Below, in pieces: positions 36,797 to 45,639 of a stretch of DNA of 56,004 nucleotides. The stretch is taken from contig QPGA01000008.1 in NCBI GenBank assembly GCA_003332265.1, forward strand, positions 1 through 56,004. The letters are read 5' to 3'. Each line of letters opens with the position of its first letter. Within the stretch, counting starts at the first letter, position 1. Under the pieces are notes generated by a model. That model had not been told where the DNA came from. It saw only the letters and a program-made list of their open reading frames with translations, and searched no databases. The stretch comes from Candidatus Accumulibacter meliphilus (GTDB lineage Bacteria; Pseudomonadota; Gammaproteobacteria; Burkholderiales; Rhodocyclaceae). The translations under genes and the position numbers were made by a program.

Positions 36797-37842
36797 ACGG
36801 CGCGCGCAAAGGCTACGTGCGGCCGCTCGACCTGCGCCACGGGGCGGTCGACATGACGCACGGCAGCGGCGGCCGGGCGATGGCACAGCTGATCGAGGAG
36901 CTGTTCGCCAAACATCTCGGCAACGATTTTCTCGGGCAGCGCAACGACGGCGCGGTGATGCCCATACCGCCGGGCCGGCTGGTGATGTCCACCGACGGGC
37001 ATGTCGTTTCGCCGCTCTTCTTCCCTGGCGGCGATATCGGTTGCCTGTCGATCAATGGCACGATCAACGACGTCGCCGTTCTCGGTGCGACGCCGCTTTA
37101 TCTGGCCGCCGGCTTCATCCTCGAAGAGGGCTTGCCGCTCGCCGATCTGCGGCGCATCGTCGAGTCGATGGCGCGCGCCGCCAGCGAAGCCGGGGTGCCG
37201 GTGGTCACCGGCGACACCAAAGTGGTTCAGAAAGGGGCCGGCGACGGCGTGTACATCACCACCACCGGTGTCGGTGTCGTGGCCGAAGGCGAGGATTTCT
37301 CGGGCGACCGTGCGCGAGCCGGCGACCAGATCATCGTTTCCGGCAGCATCGGCGAGCACGGCATGGCCATCATGGCGCAGCGCGAGAGCCTCGGCTTTGC
37401 CGCCCCCATCGTTTCCGACACCGCCGCGCTGCATGGCCTGATCGCCGCCATGCGCGCCAGTGGCGCGGCGATCCGTACCTTGCGCGACCCGACGCGCGGC
37501 GGCGTGGCGACGACGCTCAACGAGATCGCCCGCCAATCCGGCGTCGGCATGATGCTCCAGGAAAGCGCGCTGCCGGTGCAGGCCGAAGTCGCCGCCGCCT
37601 GCGAGTTCATCGGTCTCGATCCGCTCTACGTGGCCAATGAAGGCAAGCTGCTGGCGATCGTCGCGCCGGAAGACGCCGACAAGTTGCTGGCGGCGATGCG
37701 CGCCCATCCGCTTGGCCAGCGCGCGGCGCTGATCGGCAGCGTGCATGCCGACGCGCAGCATTTCGTGCAGATGACCACCGCTTTCGGCGGTCGGCGCATC
37801 GTCGACTGGCTGACCGGCGAGCAGTTGCCGCGCATCTGCTGA
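36793..37842 (+). CDS. hypE: Carbamoyl dehydratase HypE
   Basis: HypE dehydrates its own S-carbamoyl group with ATP to a thiocyanate that supplies CN ligands. The 349-residue PurM-like protein starts with the expected LRHGAVDMTHGSGGRAM segment, has STDGHVVSPLFFPGGDIG and GDTKVVQKG, and ends precisely at PRIC, the cysteine that is modified. The ATG overlaps the hypD stop by 4 bp. Confidence 0.97.
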   Translation: MNGARKGYVRPLDLRHGAVDMTHGSGGRAMAQLIEELFAKHLGNDFLGQRNDGAVMPIPPGRLVMSTDGHVVSPLFFPGGDIGCLSINGTINDVAVLGATPLYLAAGFILEEGLPLADLRRIVESMARAASEAGVPVVTGDTKVVQKGAGDGVYITTTGVGVVAEGEDFSGDRARAGDQIIVSGSIGEHGMAIMAQRESLGFAAPIVSDTAALHGLIAAMRASGAAIRTLRDPTRGGVATTLNEIARQSGVGMMLQESALPVQAEVAAACEFIGLDPLYVANEGKLLAIVAPEDADKLLAAMRAHPLGQRAALIGSVHADAQHFVQMTTAFGGRRIVDWLTGEQLPRIC

Positions 37843-37852
37843 GCGGGCAAGA

Positions 37853-39598
37853 ATGCGCATCCTGATTCTTTGCCATGCCTTCAACAGTCTCAGCCAGCGC
37901 CTGTACAGCGAACTGGCGGCGCGTGGTCACCAGTTGTCGGTCGAGTTCGACATTGCCGACTCGGTTGCCGAAGAAGCCGTCGCCCTGTTTCGCCCAGAGC
38001 TGATCGTCGCCCCCTACCTGCGCCGCGCGATCCCGGCGTCGATCTGGGAGCAGCACTGCTGCCTGATCGTGCATCCCGGCATCGTCGGCGATCGTGGTCC
38101 ATCAGCGCTCGACTGGGCCATTCAGGAGGGCGAGCAGGCCTGGGGAGTCACTGTCCTGCAGGCGACCGGCGAACTCGACGCTGGCCCCGTCTGGGCCAGC
38201 GAAAACTTCCCGATGCGCGTCGCCAGGAAGTCCAGCCTCTACCGCCACGAGGTGACCGAAGCCGCGAGCTGCGCCGTGCTGCGCGCGGTCGAGCGTTTTG
38301 CTGCCGGAAATTTCGTGCCCACGCCGCTCGATCCTGCTGCTGCGGGCGTGCGCGGTCGGGCGCGGCCCCTGATGCGCCAGAGCGATCGCGCCATCGACTG
38401 GCAGCGCGACGACAGTGCGACCATTCTCGCTCGGCTCAACGCCGCCGACGGTTTTCCCGGCGTCGCCGATCAGCTTTTCGGCGCGTCGTGCCGGCTGTTC
38501 GACGCCTGGCCCGAAGACCGGCTGCGCGGCGGTGCACCGGGTGAAGTGATCGCCTGGCGGGAAACGGCGATCCTGCGCGCGACGGTGGACGGCGCGCTGT
38601 GGATCGGGCATGTGCGCCGCGAGGAGGCGGGCAGCGCCAAAGTTGACGCCAAGCCTTTCAAACTGCCTGCAACGCAGGCCTTCGCCGCGCAACTGGCGGG
38701 TATTTCGGAAGCACCGTTGGCCGGCGCAACAAACAACTTCGCCGCGGCCGGCAGAACCTGGCAGGACATCCGCTACGAAGAGGCCGGGTCGGTCGGCTTC
38801 CTGCATTTCGATTTCTACAACGGCGCCATGAGCAGCCGCCAATGCCGGCGCCTGCTGGCTGCCTGGCAGTGGGCGCAGCGGCGGCCGCTCAGCGTCATCG
38901 TCCTGATGGGCGGGCGAGACTACTGGTCGAATGGCATCCATTTGCACAGCATCGAAGCCGCCGCATCGCCGGCCGACGAATCGTGGGCCAACATCAACGC
39001 CATCGACGACCTCGCCGAAGCGATCATTGCGAACGAAAAGCAGCTGAGCATCGCCGCGCTGCAAGGCAATTGCGGCGCCGGTGGCTGCTTCCTGGCACGC
39101 GCCGCCGATCTCGTCTGGGCACGTTCCGGCGTGCTGCTCAATCCGCACTACCGCAACATGGGCAACCTCTACGGCTCGGAGTACTGGACTTACCTGCTGC
39201 CGGCGCGGGTCGGCGTCGAAGGCGCGCAGGCGATCATGCGCAACCGCCTGCCGATGAGCGCCACTGCCGGCGTCGCCGCCGGTTTCGTGGATGCCTGCCT
39301 GGCGGGCGATCCGGAAGCGTTTCGCGTTGACGTTGCGCGGCGTGCGGCCGAACTGGCTGCTGCTCCCGCGCTGGCCGCGCGCCTGCAGGCCAAGCAGGCG
39401 CAGCGCCACGCCGACGAGTTGCTCAAGCCGCTGGCCGGCTATCGCGCCGCGGAACTCGCCGAGCTGCAACGCAACTTCTACGGCTTCGATCCCAGCTACC
39501 ACGTCGCCCGCTACCATTTTGTGCACAAGACGCCGGCCTCGTGGACGCCGCGTCACCTGGCGATTCATCGCGATCTCGGCTGGAGCGTGCCGCGATGA
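37853..39598 (+). CDS. hypX: HypX/HoxX, CO-ligand synthesis protein for aerobic hydrogenase maturation
   Basis: HypX is known to make the active-site CO ligand from formyl-tetrahydrofolate under aerobic conditions. The 581-residue protein has an N-terminal formyltransferase-like domain (ILCHAFNSLSQRLY, LIVHPGIVGDRGPSALDWAI) and a C-terminal enoyl-CoA-hydratase-like domain (VIVLMGGRDYWSNGIHLHSIEAA, then LQGNCGAGGCFLARAADLVWA). Its presence suggests the cell can mature hydrogenase while oxygen is present. It sits in the Ralstonia order between hypE and hoxA, and its stop overlaps the hoxA ATG. Confidence 0.95.
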   Translation: MRILILCHAFNSLSQRLYSELAARGHQLSVEFDIADSVAEEAVALFRPELIVAPYLRRAIPASIWEQHCCLIVHPGIVGDRGPSALDWAIQEGEQAWGVTVLQATGELDAGPVWASENFPMRVARKSSLYRHEVTEAASCAVLRAVERFAAGNFVPTPLDPAAAGVRGRARPLMRQSDRAIDWQRDDSATILARLNAADGFPGVADQLFGASCRLFDAWPEDRLRGGAPGEVIAWRETAILRATVDGALWIGHVRREEAGSAKVDAKPFKLPATQAFAAQLAGISEAPLAGATNNFAAAGRTWQDIRYEEAGSVGFLHFDFYNGAMSSRQCRRLLAAWQWAQRRPLSVIVLMGGRDYWSNGIHLHSIEAAASPADESWANINAIDDLAEAIIANEKQLSIAALQGNCGAGGCFLARAADLVWARSGVLLNPHYRNMGNLYGSEYWTYLLPARVGVEGAQAIMRNRLPMSATAGVAAGFVDACLAGDPEAFRVDVARRAAELAAAPALAARLQAKQAQRHADELLKPLAGYRAAELAELQRNFYGFDPSYHVARYHFVHKTPASWTPRHLAIHRDLGWSVPR

Positions 39599-41055
39599 GC
39601 GCCCTCCCGAAAGCGAAGCTGCCGACGGTGCTGGTCGTCGATGACGAAGTGCGCTCGCAGGAAGCTTTGCGGCGAACGCTGGAAGACGACTTCGAAGTGT
39701 TCACCGCGTCGAGTGCCGAGCAGGCGCAGGGGATCATGGAAAGCGAGTGGGTGCAGATCGTCGTCTGCGACCAGCGCATGCCGCAGATGAGCGGCGTCGA
39801 GTTTCTCAAGAGCGTGCGCAGTCAATGGCCGGACACCCTGCGCATCATCCTTTCCGGCTACACCGACGCCGAGGACATTATCGCCGGGGTCAATGAGGCC
39901 GGCATCTACCAGTACCTGATGAAGCCCTGGCATCCCGAGCAGTTGTTGCTGACCCTGCAGACGGCCGCCAACGTCCATCGCCTGCAGCAGGAAAGCCAGC
40001 GCCTGTCGGTCGAACTGCGCACCGCCGAGCCGGTGCTGGCGCGTCGCGTCGAAGCGAAAAGCCAGCGCGTCAAACGCGAGTTCGGTCTCGACGCGCTGAT
40101 CCGCAGCCCGGAAAGTCCGCTCAATGGTGTCTGCGCGCTGATCGAAAAAATCGCCCCTTTCGACCTCTCGGTGCTGATCAGCGGCGAATCGGGCACCGGC
40201 AAGGAAATGCTGGCCCGCGCCATCCACTACTGCAGCCGGCGGGCCGACAAGGCATTCGTCACCGAGAACTGCGGCGCGCTTCCCGACCAGTTGCTCGAAG
40301 CCGAACTTTTCGGCTACAAGCGCGGCGCGTTTACTGGCGCCTACGAAGACCGCAGCGGCCGCTTCCAGCAGGCCGACGGCGGCACACTTTTTCTCGACGA
40401 AATCGGCGACACCAGCCCGGCCTTCCAGGTCAAGCTGCTGCGCGTTCTGCAGGATGGCGAGTTCCGGCCCCTGGGCGCCAGCCGCCCGCATTCGGTCGAT
40501 GTGCGCGTCGTCGCCGCCACTCATCACGATATCGAGGCCGATGTGCGCGCCGGCAGTTTTCGCGAAGATCTTTACTACCGCCTGGCGACGGTGCCGCTGC
40601 ACGTGCCGGCGCTGCGCGAGCGGGCAATGGACATTCCGCTGCTGGCCGGCCGTCTGCTCGACGCCAGCCAAAAAATGCTCGGCAAGACGGTCGAGGGTTT
40701 CAGCACCGAAACGCTCGCCTGCCTCGCCGCCTACCCCTGGCCGGGCAACGTGCGCGAGCTGCAGAACGAAATCCTGCGCATGCTGGCGCTCTGCGAATCG
40801 CCGCGCCTCGGTGCCGAGCTGCTGGCGCCGCGCATCCTGCGCACCCCGGCCTTCGACCAGCAGCCAGACGATCTGCTCGATCTGATCGCTGTTGATGGCG
40901 GTCTCAAGGAACGCCTCGAAGCGCTCGAAGCGCGGGTGCTCAAGGAGACGCTGATCCGCCATCGCTGGAACAAGTCGCGGGCAGCCAGCGAACTCGGCCT
41001 GTCGCGCGTCGGCCTGCGCCACAAGCTGCTGCGCTACGGACTGGAACGCGGATGA
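39595..41055 (+). CDS. hoxA: HoxA/HupR-type sigma-54 response regulator
   Basis: HoxA activates hydrogenase promoters with sigma-54. The 486-residue product has a receiver domain (VLVVDDEV; phosphorylatable Asp in [12 protein letters not shown]), an AAA+ domain with Walker A GESGTGKE, sigma-54 contact loop GAFTGA and Walker [12 protein letters not shown], and a Fis-type HTH at the end ([25 protein letters not shown]). I start at ATG 39595, overlapping the hypX stop as ATGA; the frame is open further upstream inside hypX. It is followed at once by the H2-sensor genes, but not by its usual kinase gene. Confidence 0.93.
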   Translation: MSALPKAKLPTVLVVDDEVRSQEALRRTLEDDFEVFTASSAEQAQGIMESEWVQIVVCDQRMPQMSGVEFLKSVRSQWPDTLRIILSGYTDAEDIIAGVNEAGIYQYLMKPWHPEQLLLTLQTAANVHRLQQESQRLSVELRTAEPVLARRVEAKSQRVKREFGLDALIRSPESPLNGVCALIEKIAPFDLSVLISGESGTGKEMLARAIHYCSRRADKAFVTENCGALPDQLLEAELFGYKRGAFTGAYEDRSGRFQQADGGTLFLDEIGDTSPAFQVKLLRVLQDGEFRPLGASRPHSVDVRVVAATHHDIEADVRAGSFREDLYYRLATVPLHVPALRERAMDIPLLAGRLLDASQKMLGKTVEGFSTETLACLAAYPWPGNVRELQNEILRMLALCESPRLGAELLAPRILRTPAFDQQPDDLLDLIAVDGGLKERLEALEARVLKETLIRHRWNKSRAASELGLSRVGLRHKLLRYGLERG

Positions 41056-42050
41056 AAGTGCTCTGGCTGCAGGCCGCGGGATGCGGTGGTTGCACGCAGT
41101 CGCTGCTCGGCGCCGAGAATCGGGCCGGCGTGCTGGCGCAATTCGCCGACGCCGGTCTCGAACTGCTTCTCCACCCCGCTCTGTCGGAAGCCAGCGGCGA
41201 CGAGGCGCTCGCCCTGCTGCGGGCTGCCGCCAGCGGCGACCTGCCTTTCGACATCCTCTGCATCGAAGGCGCGCTGCTGCGCGGACCGAACGGCAGCGGT
41301 CGCTTTCAGATGCTCTCCGGCAGCGGCCGGCCGCTGATCGACTGGGTGCGCGAGCTGGCGGCGCAGGCGCGCACCGTCATCGCCATCGGCAGCTGCAGCG
41401 CATTCGGCGGCATCATCTCCTCTGGCGAAAACCTCACCGACGCCTGCGGTCTGCAGTTCGACGGCGATCAGGCGGGCGGCCTGCTCGGCCCCGATTTCCG
41501 GGCCGCTGCCGGCCTGCCGGTGATCAATGTTGCCGGCTGCCCGGTGCATCCCGGCTGGGTCGTCGATACCCTGCTGGCACTGGCGCTAGGGGCGTTTTCC
41601 GAAAGCGACCTCGATCCCTGGCAGCGACCGCGTTCCTACACCGAGCAACTGGTGCACCACGGCTGCCCGCGCAATGAGTACTACGAATTCAAGGCCAGCG
41701 CCCAGAAACTCTCCGATCTTGGCTGCCTGATGGAGAACATGGGCTGCAAAGGCACGCAGGCCAACGCCGACTGCAACCTGCGGCCGTGGAATGGCGTCGG
41801 TTCCTGCGTGCGCGGTGGCTTTCCCTGCATCTCGTGTACCGAACCCGGTTTCGAAGAACCCGGCCATCCGTTCATGGCAACGCCCAAAATCGCCGGCATC
41901 CCGATCGGCTTGCCGATCGACATGCCCAAAGCCTGGTTCGTCGCCCTCGCCGCCTTGTCCAAGTCGGCGACGCCGCGGCGAGTGCGCGAGAATTCGCGCT
42001 CCGATCATCCGGTGATCCTGCCGGGAACCAGAAAAAGCGGGCCAAAGTGA
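41052..42050 (+). CDS. hoxB: Regulatory (H2-sensing) NiFe-hydrogenase small subunit
   Basis: HoxB/HupU is the iron-sulfur subunit of the cytoplasmic H2-sensing hydrogenase. The 332-residue product begins directly with WLQAAGCGGCTQSLLGAE and has no Tat signal peptide, which separates it from membrane-bound uptake hydrogenase small subunits. Cluster ligands are present: CGGC at the proximal site, GSCSAFGG, AGCPVHPGW, and CNLRPWNGVGSCVRGGFPCISC for the medial and distal clusters. Its start and stop overlap hoxA and hoxC by 4 bp each. Confidence 0.93.
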   Translation: MKVLWLQAAGCGGCTQSLLGAENRAGVLAQFADAGLELLLHPALSEASGDEALALLRAAASGDLPFDILCIEGALLRGPNGSGRFQMLSGSGRPLIDWVRELAAQARTVIAIGSCSAFGGIISSGENLTDACGLQFDGDQAGGLLGPDFRAAAGLPVINVAGCPVHPGWVVDTLLALALGAFSESDLDPWQRPRSYTEQLVHHGCPRNEYYEFKASAQKLSDLGCLMENMGCKGTQANADCNLRPWNGVGSCVRGGFPCISCTEPGFEEPGHPFMATPKIAGIPIGLPIDMPKAWFVALAALSKSATPRRVRENSRSDHPVILPGTRKSGPK

Positions 42051-43525
42051 GCCGCCGCCTGAGCATCGGTCCCTTCAATCGCGTCGAAGGCGACCTCGAA
42101 GTGACTCTCGATATCGCCGACGGACGCGTCGCCTCGGCGCAGGTCTGCTCGTCGCTTTACCGCGGCTTCGAGCAGATTCTGATCGCCAAGCACCCGCTCG
42201 ACGCCTTGGTCATCGTGCCGCGCATCTGCGGCATCTGCTCGGTGTCGCAGTCGGCTGCCGCCGCTGCCGCACTTGCCGACGCGACCGGTCTGCAAATGCC
42301 GGTCAACGGCCGCCTGGCAAGCCAGCTGATTCTTGCCTGCGAAAACCTGGCCGATCACCTGACGCATTTCTACCTGTTCTTCATGCCCGACTTCGGGCGC
42401 GCCGCGTATCGCCGTCGCCCCTGGCACGCGCAGGCCGAAAAGCGTTTCAAGGCCGACGTCGGCGAAGCCCTGCGCGAGGTGCTGCCGGCGCGCGCCGACT
42501 GGCTGCGCCTGATGGGCTACCTGGCCGGCAAATGGCCGCACAGCCTGGCCCTGCAGCCTGGCGGCACGACGCGTGCGATCACCGCCACCGAGAAAGTCCG
42601 CCTGCTCACCGTGCTGCGCGAGTTCCGCGCCTTTCTGAGCCGCTGCGTTTTCGGCGACACGCTCGAGAACGTCGGCGCCCTGCGCAGCGCCGGGCAGCTC
42701 ACTGCCTGGGCGCAGGGGAGGGCAGCCGACTTTCCGCGCTTCCTCGACATCGCCGCCGATCTTGGGCTGGAGCGCATCGGACGCGGCAGCGACACTTTTC
42801 TCAGTTACGGCGCTTACGCCCAGCCAGAGCAAGAAGGCCAGCAAGACCGCGATGGTCAGCATCTCTTCGCCCGTGGCGTCTGGCGCGACGGCGCCCAGGC
42901 TTTCGACGAAGCCCTGATCAGCGAAGACGTCGCGCACGCCTGGCTGTTCGGCGAGCAGCCGCTGCACCCACGCCAGGGCGAGACGCGCCCGCTGGTCGCC
43001 GACTTTGCCGACCAGCCCGGCGCCTATACCTGGTGCAAGGCACCGCGCTACGACGCTCGTGTCGCCGAAACCGGTGCGCTCGCCCGGCAGATGGTCGATG
43101 GCCAGCCGCTGCTACGCGCGCTGGTCACCGCCAACGGTGGCAGCGTCCTGGCACGAGTCGTCGCCCGGCTATTCGAAATCGCCCTCGTCGTACCGGCGAT
43201 GGAAAGCTGGGTACGTGCACTGACGCCCGGCGAGCCTTTCTGCAATCAGTGGCAGCTACCCGATCAGGCCACTGCCGTCGGTCTCGTCGAAGCCGCCCGC
43301 GGCGCCCTCGGTCACTGGTTGCAGATCGAAGGCGGCAAGATTGCCCGCTACCAGATCATCGCCCCGACCACCTGGAACTTCTCGCCGCGCGATGCTGGCG
43401 GTGTGCCCGGCGCGCTCGAGCAGGCGTTGGTCGGCCTGCCGGTGGGTGAGGGTGAAAGCATGCCGCTCGTCGTGCAGCACGTCGTGAGGTCGTTCGATCC
43501 CTGCATGGTGTGCACCGTGCATTGA
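42047..43525 (+). CDS. hoxC: Regulatory (H2-sensing) NiFe-hydrogenase large subunit
   Basis: HoxC/HupV holds the NiFe site of the H2 sensor. The 492-residue product starts at GTG 42047, overlapping hoxB as GTGA. Metal ligands are C61-G-I-C64 in RICGICSVSQS and C486-M-V-C489 in the C-terminal DPCMVCTVH. The chain ends exactly at the His, so no peptide needs to be removed by an endopeptidase, as is characteristic of sensor hydrogenases. The reading frame is open far upstream in hoxB, but no family member begins there. The usual downstream hoxJ is absent. Confidence 0.94.
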   Translation: MSRRLSIGPFNRVEGDLEVTLDIADGRVASAQVCSSLYRGFEQILIAKHPLDALVIVPRICGICSVSQSAAAAAALADATGLQMPVNGRLASQLILACENLADHLTHFYLFFMPDFGRAAYRRRPWHAQAEKRFKADVGEALREVLPARADWLRLMGYLAGKWPHSLALQPGGTTRAITATEKVRLLTVLREFRAFLSRCVFGDTLENVGALRSAGQLTAWAQGRAADFPRFLDIAADLGLERIGRGSDTFLSYGAYAQPEQEGQQDRDGQHLFARGVWRDGAQAFDEALISEDVAHAWLFGEQPLHPRQGETRPLVADFADQPGAYTWCKAPRYDARVAETGALARQMVDGQPLLRALVTANGGSVLARVVARLFEIALVVPAMESWVRALTPGEPFCNQWQLPDQATAVGLVEAARGALGHWLQIEGGKIARYQIIAPTTWNFSPRDAGGVPGALEQALVGLPVGEGESMPLVVQHVVRSFDPCMVCTVH

Positions 43526-43612
43526 AAAAAATGCGTGGAATCAGTTGCTGAGCGGCATTCTCCATTCGGCCGTGATTCGTGCGTTGCGCCCACACCGTCG
43601 CCAGGGGTGCGA

Positions 43613-43642
43613 TTGACAGCGCTTTATGGCGGTCAATATACT
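43613..43642 (+). promoter_or_regulatory. Sigma-70 promoter upstream of the NnrU gene
   Basis: TTGACA (43613-43618) is a perfect -35, followed after 18 bp by TATACT (43637-43642). The predicted start near 43649 leaves a leader of about 160 bases before the NnrU ATG. I see no clear riboswitch or coding sequence in the leader. Confidence 0.7.
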
Positions 43643-43809
43643 TTCGCCGGCGTTGCCGGATTCCTTGTTCGTGCCGGCCAGAAAATCTCTCTCCAGCGAT
43701 CAGGCGCCAACCAGTTCGCGGCCAGGGGCCAGGCGCTACGGCGTGGCGCTTGCAGCGAAGACCATGCGCCTGTTTCACTTTCACACTTCTCCTCTTCCTC
43801 TATCTCGCC

Positions 43810-44388
43810 ATGACCACTCTAATTCTCGGCCTCGTGATTTTTCTCGGTGTGCATTCGGTGCGCATCTTCGCCGACGACTGGCGCAGCGGGGTGCGTGCGC
43901 GCATCGGCGCGAACGCCTGGAAGGGCGGCTACTCGCTGCTCTCTCTGCTCGGCTTTGCTCTGTTGGTCTGGGGTTATGGTCAGGCGCGGCTCGATCCCGT
44001 GCTGCTGTGGAGTCCGATGATCGGGACGCGCCATTTCGCGGCACTCCTGATGCTGCCGTCGTTCATCCTGCTGGCCGCTGCCTATGTGCCGCGGAACGGG
44101 ATCAAGGCACGGGTGCACCATCCGATGGTGCTGGCGGTCAAGATCTGGGCGTTGGCGCACCTGCTGGCCAACCACACGCTGGCCGATCTGATCCTTTTTG
44201 GCAGCTTGCTGCTCTGGTCGGTGCTCGATTTCCGCTCGTCACGGCAGCGCGATCGCGCCGCTGGCACTGTCTATCCGGCCGGCACCCAGTCCGCCACTGT
44301 CGTCACCGTAGCGGTGGGGGCGGTGGCCTGGGCCGTGTTTGCGTTTTGGGCGCACGCCTGGCTGTTTGACGTGCGACCGTTCGGCTGA
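43810..44388 (+). CDS. NnrU-family membrane protein
   Basis: The 192-residue product is an integral membrane protein with about five hydrophobic segments, beginning LILGLVIFLGVHSVRIFADDWR, which together with VWGYGQARLDPVLLWSP and HPMVLAVKIWALAHLLANHTLADLILFG is typical of the NnrU family. NnrU genes are often found near denitrification genes, but the biochemical role is unsettled. Start ATG 43810 fits the family N-terminus; upstream in-frame codons are not conserved-looking. It is likely monocistronic and convergent with the barrel gene. Confidence 0.85.
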   Translation: MTTLILGLVIFLGVHSVRIFADDWRSGVRARIGANAWKGGYSLLSLLGFALLVWGYGQARLDPVLLWSPMIGTRHFAALLMLPSFILLAAAYVPRNGIKARVHHPMVLAVKIWALAHLLANHTLADLILFGSLLLWSVLDFRSSRQRDRAAGTVYPAGTQSATVVTVAVGAVAWAVFAFWAHAWLFDVRPFG

Positions 44389-44461
44389 AGCGCCTGCGCT
44401 TAGAGCATAGGGAGCCGCAACCGATTCCCTTCTGCCCAGCAGCGAGGATCTGCGAAACCGC

Positions 44462-45382
44462 TCAGAAGCGGTGGGAGACGGTTAGCCCGATCGCCGGTGC
44501 GCTGTTGTACTCGTCGCTGTAGACGTCGTGGCCGCCGGCGTTGTCTACCGTCAGCTTGCCGTTGACGAATCCCGCGGCATAGAAGTCGGCGCGGGTGGAT
44601 TTGTCGATGCTATATGACAGCCGCGCGAAGAGTGGAATGAAGCGGTTTTCGCCTATGCCGCCGGGTACCGGACCGTCGTCGTTCAGACGGAAGCGATACG
44701 AGCGGTAGGAGCCGCCACCGCCGACTTCCCAGCGCTCGGAAAGCGCGTAGGCAAGCTCCAGTCCGGCGCCGCCTGCCGGTCCAGCCTGTAGCGGGTTGCC
44801 CAGACGCAGACGGTCGCTGATCTTCCAGTTGACGAGCAGGAAGGGGAAAACCTTGTTTTCGTCGATCTGGCGAAAGACTCCCAGGCCGAAGCCGAGCACG
44901 AGATCCGGAGAGACAGTCCGGGTGGCGGTCAGCAGCGCGCCGTAGTTCAGCGAGTCGCTGGCTTTGGCGCCGGATTCGCCGCTCCATTCAACGCTCGGGC
45001 TGAAGCCCAGCCGCCAGTCGGGAGCGATGGCGTAGGAGAGATTCAGGCCGACCAGCGGCGCGTTCAGCCGCGACCACGGTGCGCGGCCAGCGAAGGCTGC
45101 TGGCTTATCCCAGTTCCAGTCCTGATAATCGTAGCGCAGGCTGAAGCCGGCAGCGACCTGCGGCGTGAACTGACGCGTGACGTTGCCGCCGATCTGCACG
45201 CCGGCCCAGTGAAAACTACCACTGTGATCGAGGTTGGTGTCGAATTGATTGATCCCGGTGATTGATCCCGAGGCTCTCACCTCGCCCGGCTGCAAGCTCT
45301 GGGCGAAAACCGGGGTGGCAAGGAATGCAGCTGCGATCAGCGCCGTCAGGCCGACGATTGATGTGCTGGGGTGATACGGCAT
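44462..45382 (-). CDS. Outer-membrane beta-barrel protein of unknown role
   Basis: The 306-residue product has a cleavable signal peptide (IAAAFLATPVFA-QS, about residue 28) followed by repeating amphipathic beta-strands with alternating aromatic residues, and it ends in Phe (GLTVSHRF), the usual BAM recognition end. The layout suggests a barrel of about 12-14 strands. I do not recognise a substrate; it resembles the DUF6268-type barrels. It diverges from the lipocalin gene across 257 bp that hold two operator-like palindromes. Confidence 0.75.
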   Translation of the reverse strand: MPYHPSTSIVGLTALIAAAFLATPVFAQSLQPGEVRASGSITGINQFDTNLDHSGSFHWAGVQIGGNVTRQFTPQVAAGFSLRYDYQDWNWDKPAAFAGRAPWSRLNAPLVGLNLSYAIAPDWRLGFSPSVEWSGESGAKASDSLNYGALLTATRTVSPDLVLGFGLGVFRQIDENKVFPFLLVNWKISDRLRLGNPLQAGPAGGAGLELAYALSERWEVGGGGSYRSYRFRLNDDGPVPGGIGENRFIPLFARLSYSIDKSTRADFYAAGFVNGKLTVDNAGGHDVYSDEYNSAPAIGLTVSHRF

Positions 45383-45524
45383 TTGAGTGGCTCCGATGCT
45401 GGGAAGGGTAAAACCGCGGCGATTGTGGCGGCCAACTCGATGCTGCGCATGTCCAGGTGGAAAGCGCCCATCACGGCATTGCCGGCTGTTCCGGGGGAGT
45501 GAGTAGATTGACAGGAAAGTTATA

Positions 45525-45612
45525 TTGACCAGGACAGATTATCTACATAAAGCCAGATAGTAGCGGATATATCGCCTTTTTGCCACTTGTTGTGTAAAAT
45601 TGTCCAGGACAA
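45525..45612 (+). promoter_or_regulatory. Pair of operator-like palindromes upstream of the lipocalin gene
   Basis: TTGTCC-A-GGACAA (45600-45612) is a perfect 6-1-6 palindrome. TTGACC-A-GGACAG (45525-45537) is a near copy whose centre lies 75 bp upstream, about seven helical turns. The downstream copy overlaps a -10-like TAAAAT (45595-45600), which would suit repression. The regulator is unknown. Confidence 0.45.
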
Positions 45613-45639
45613 CAATGCTTTCAAAGTGAGGTTCTAGCG

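Noticed and set aside
34010-36886. 958-codon minus-strand open frame opposite hypF, hypC and hypD
   Set aside because: It runs antisense to three well-supported genes, contains no recognisable domain and reflects high GC at codon positions.
45508-45513. TTGACA upstream of blc as a promoter -35
   Set aside because: There is no -10-like hexamer at 16-18 bp, so it is not a supported promoter by itself.
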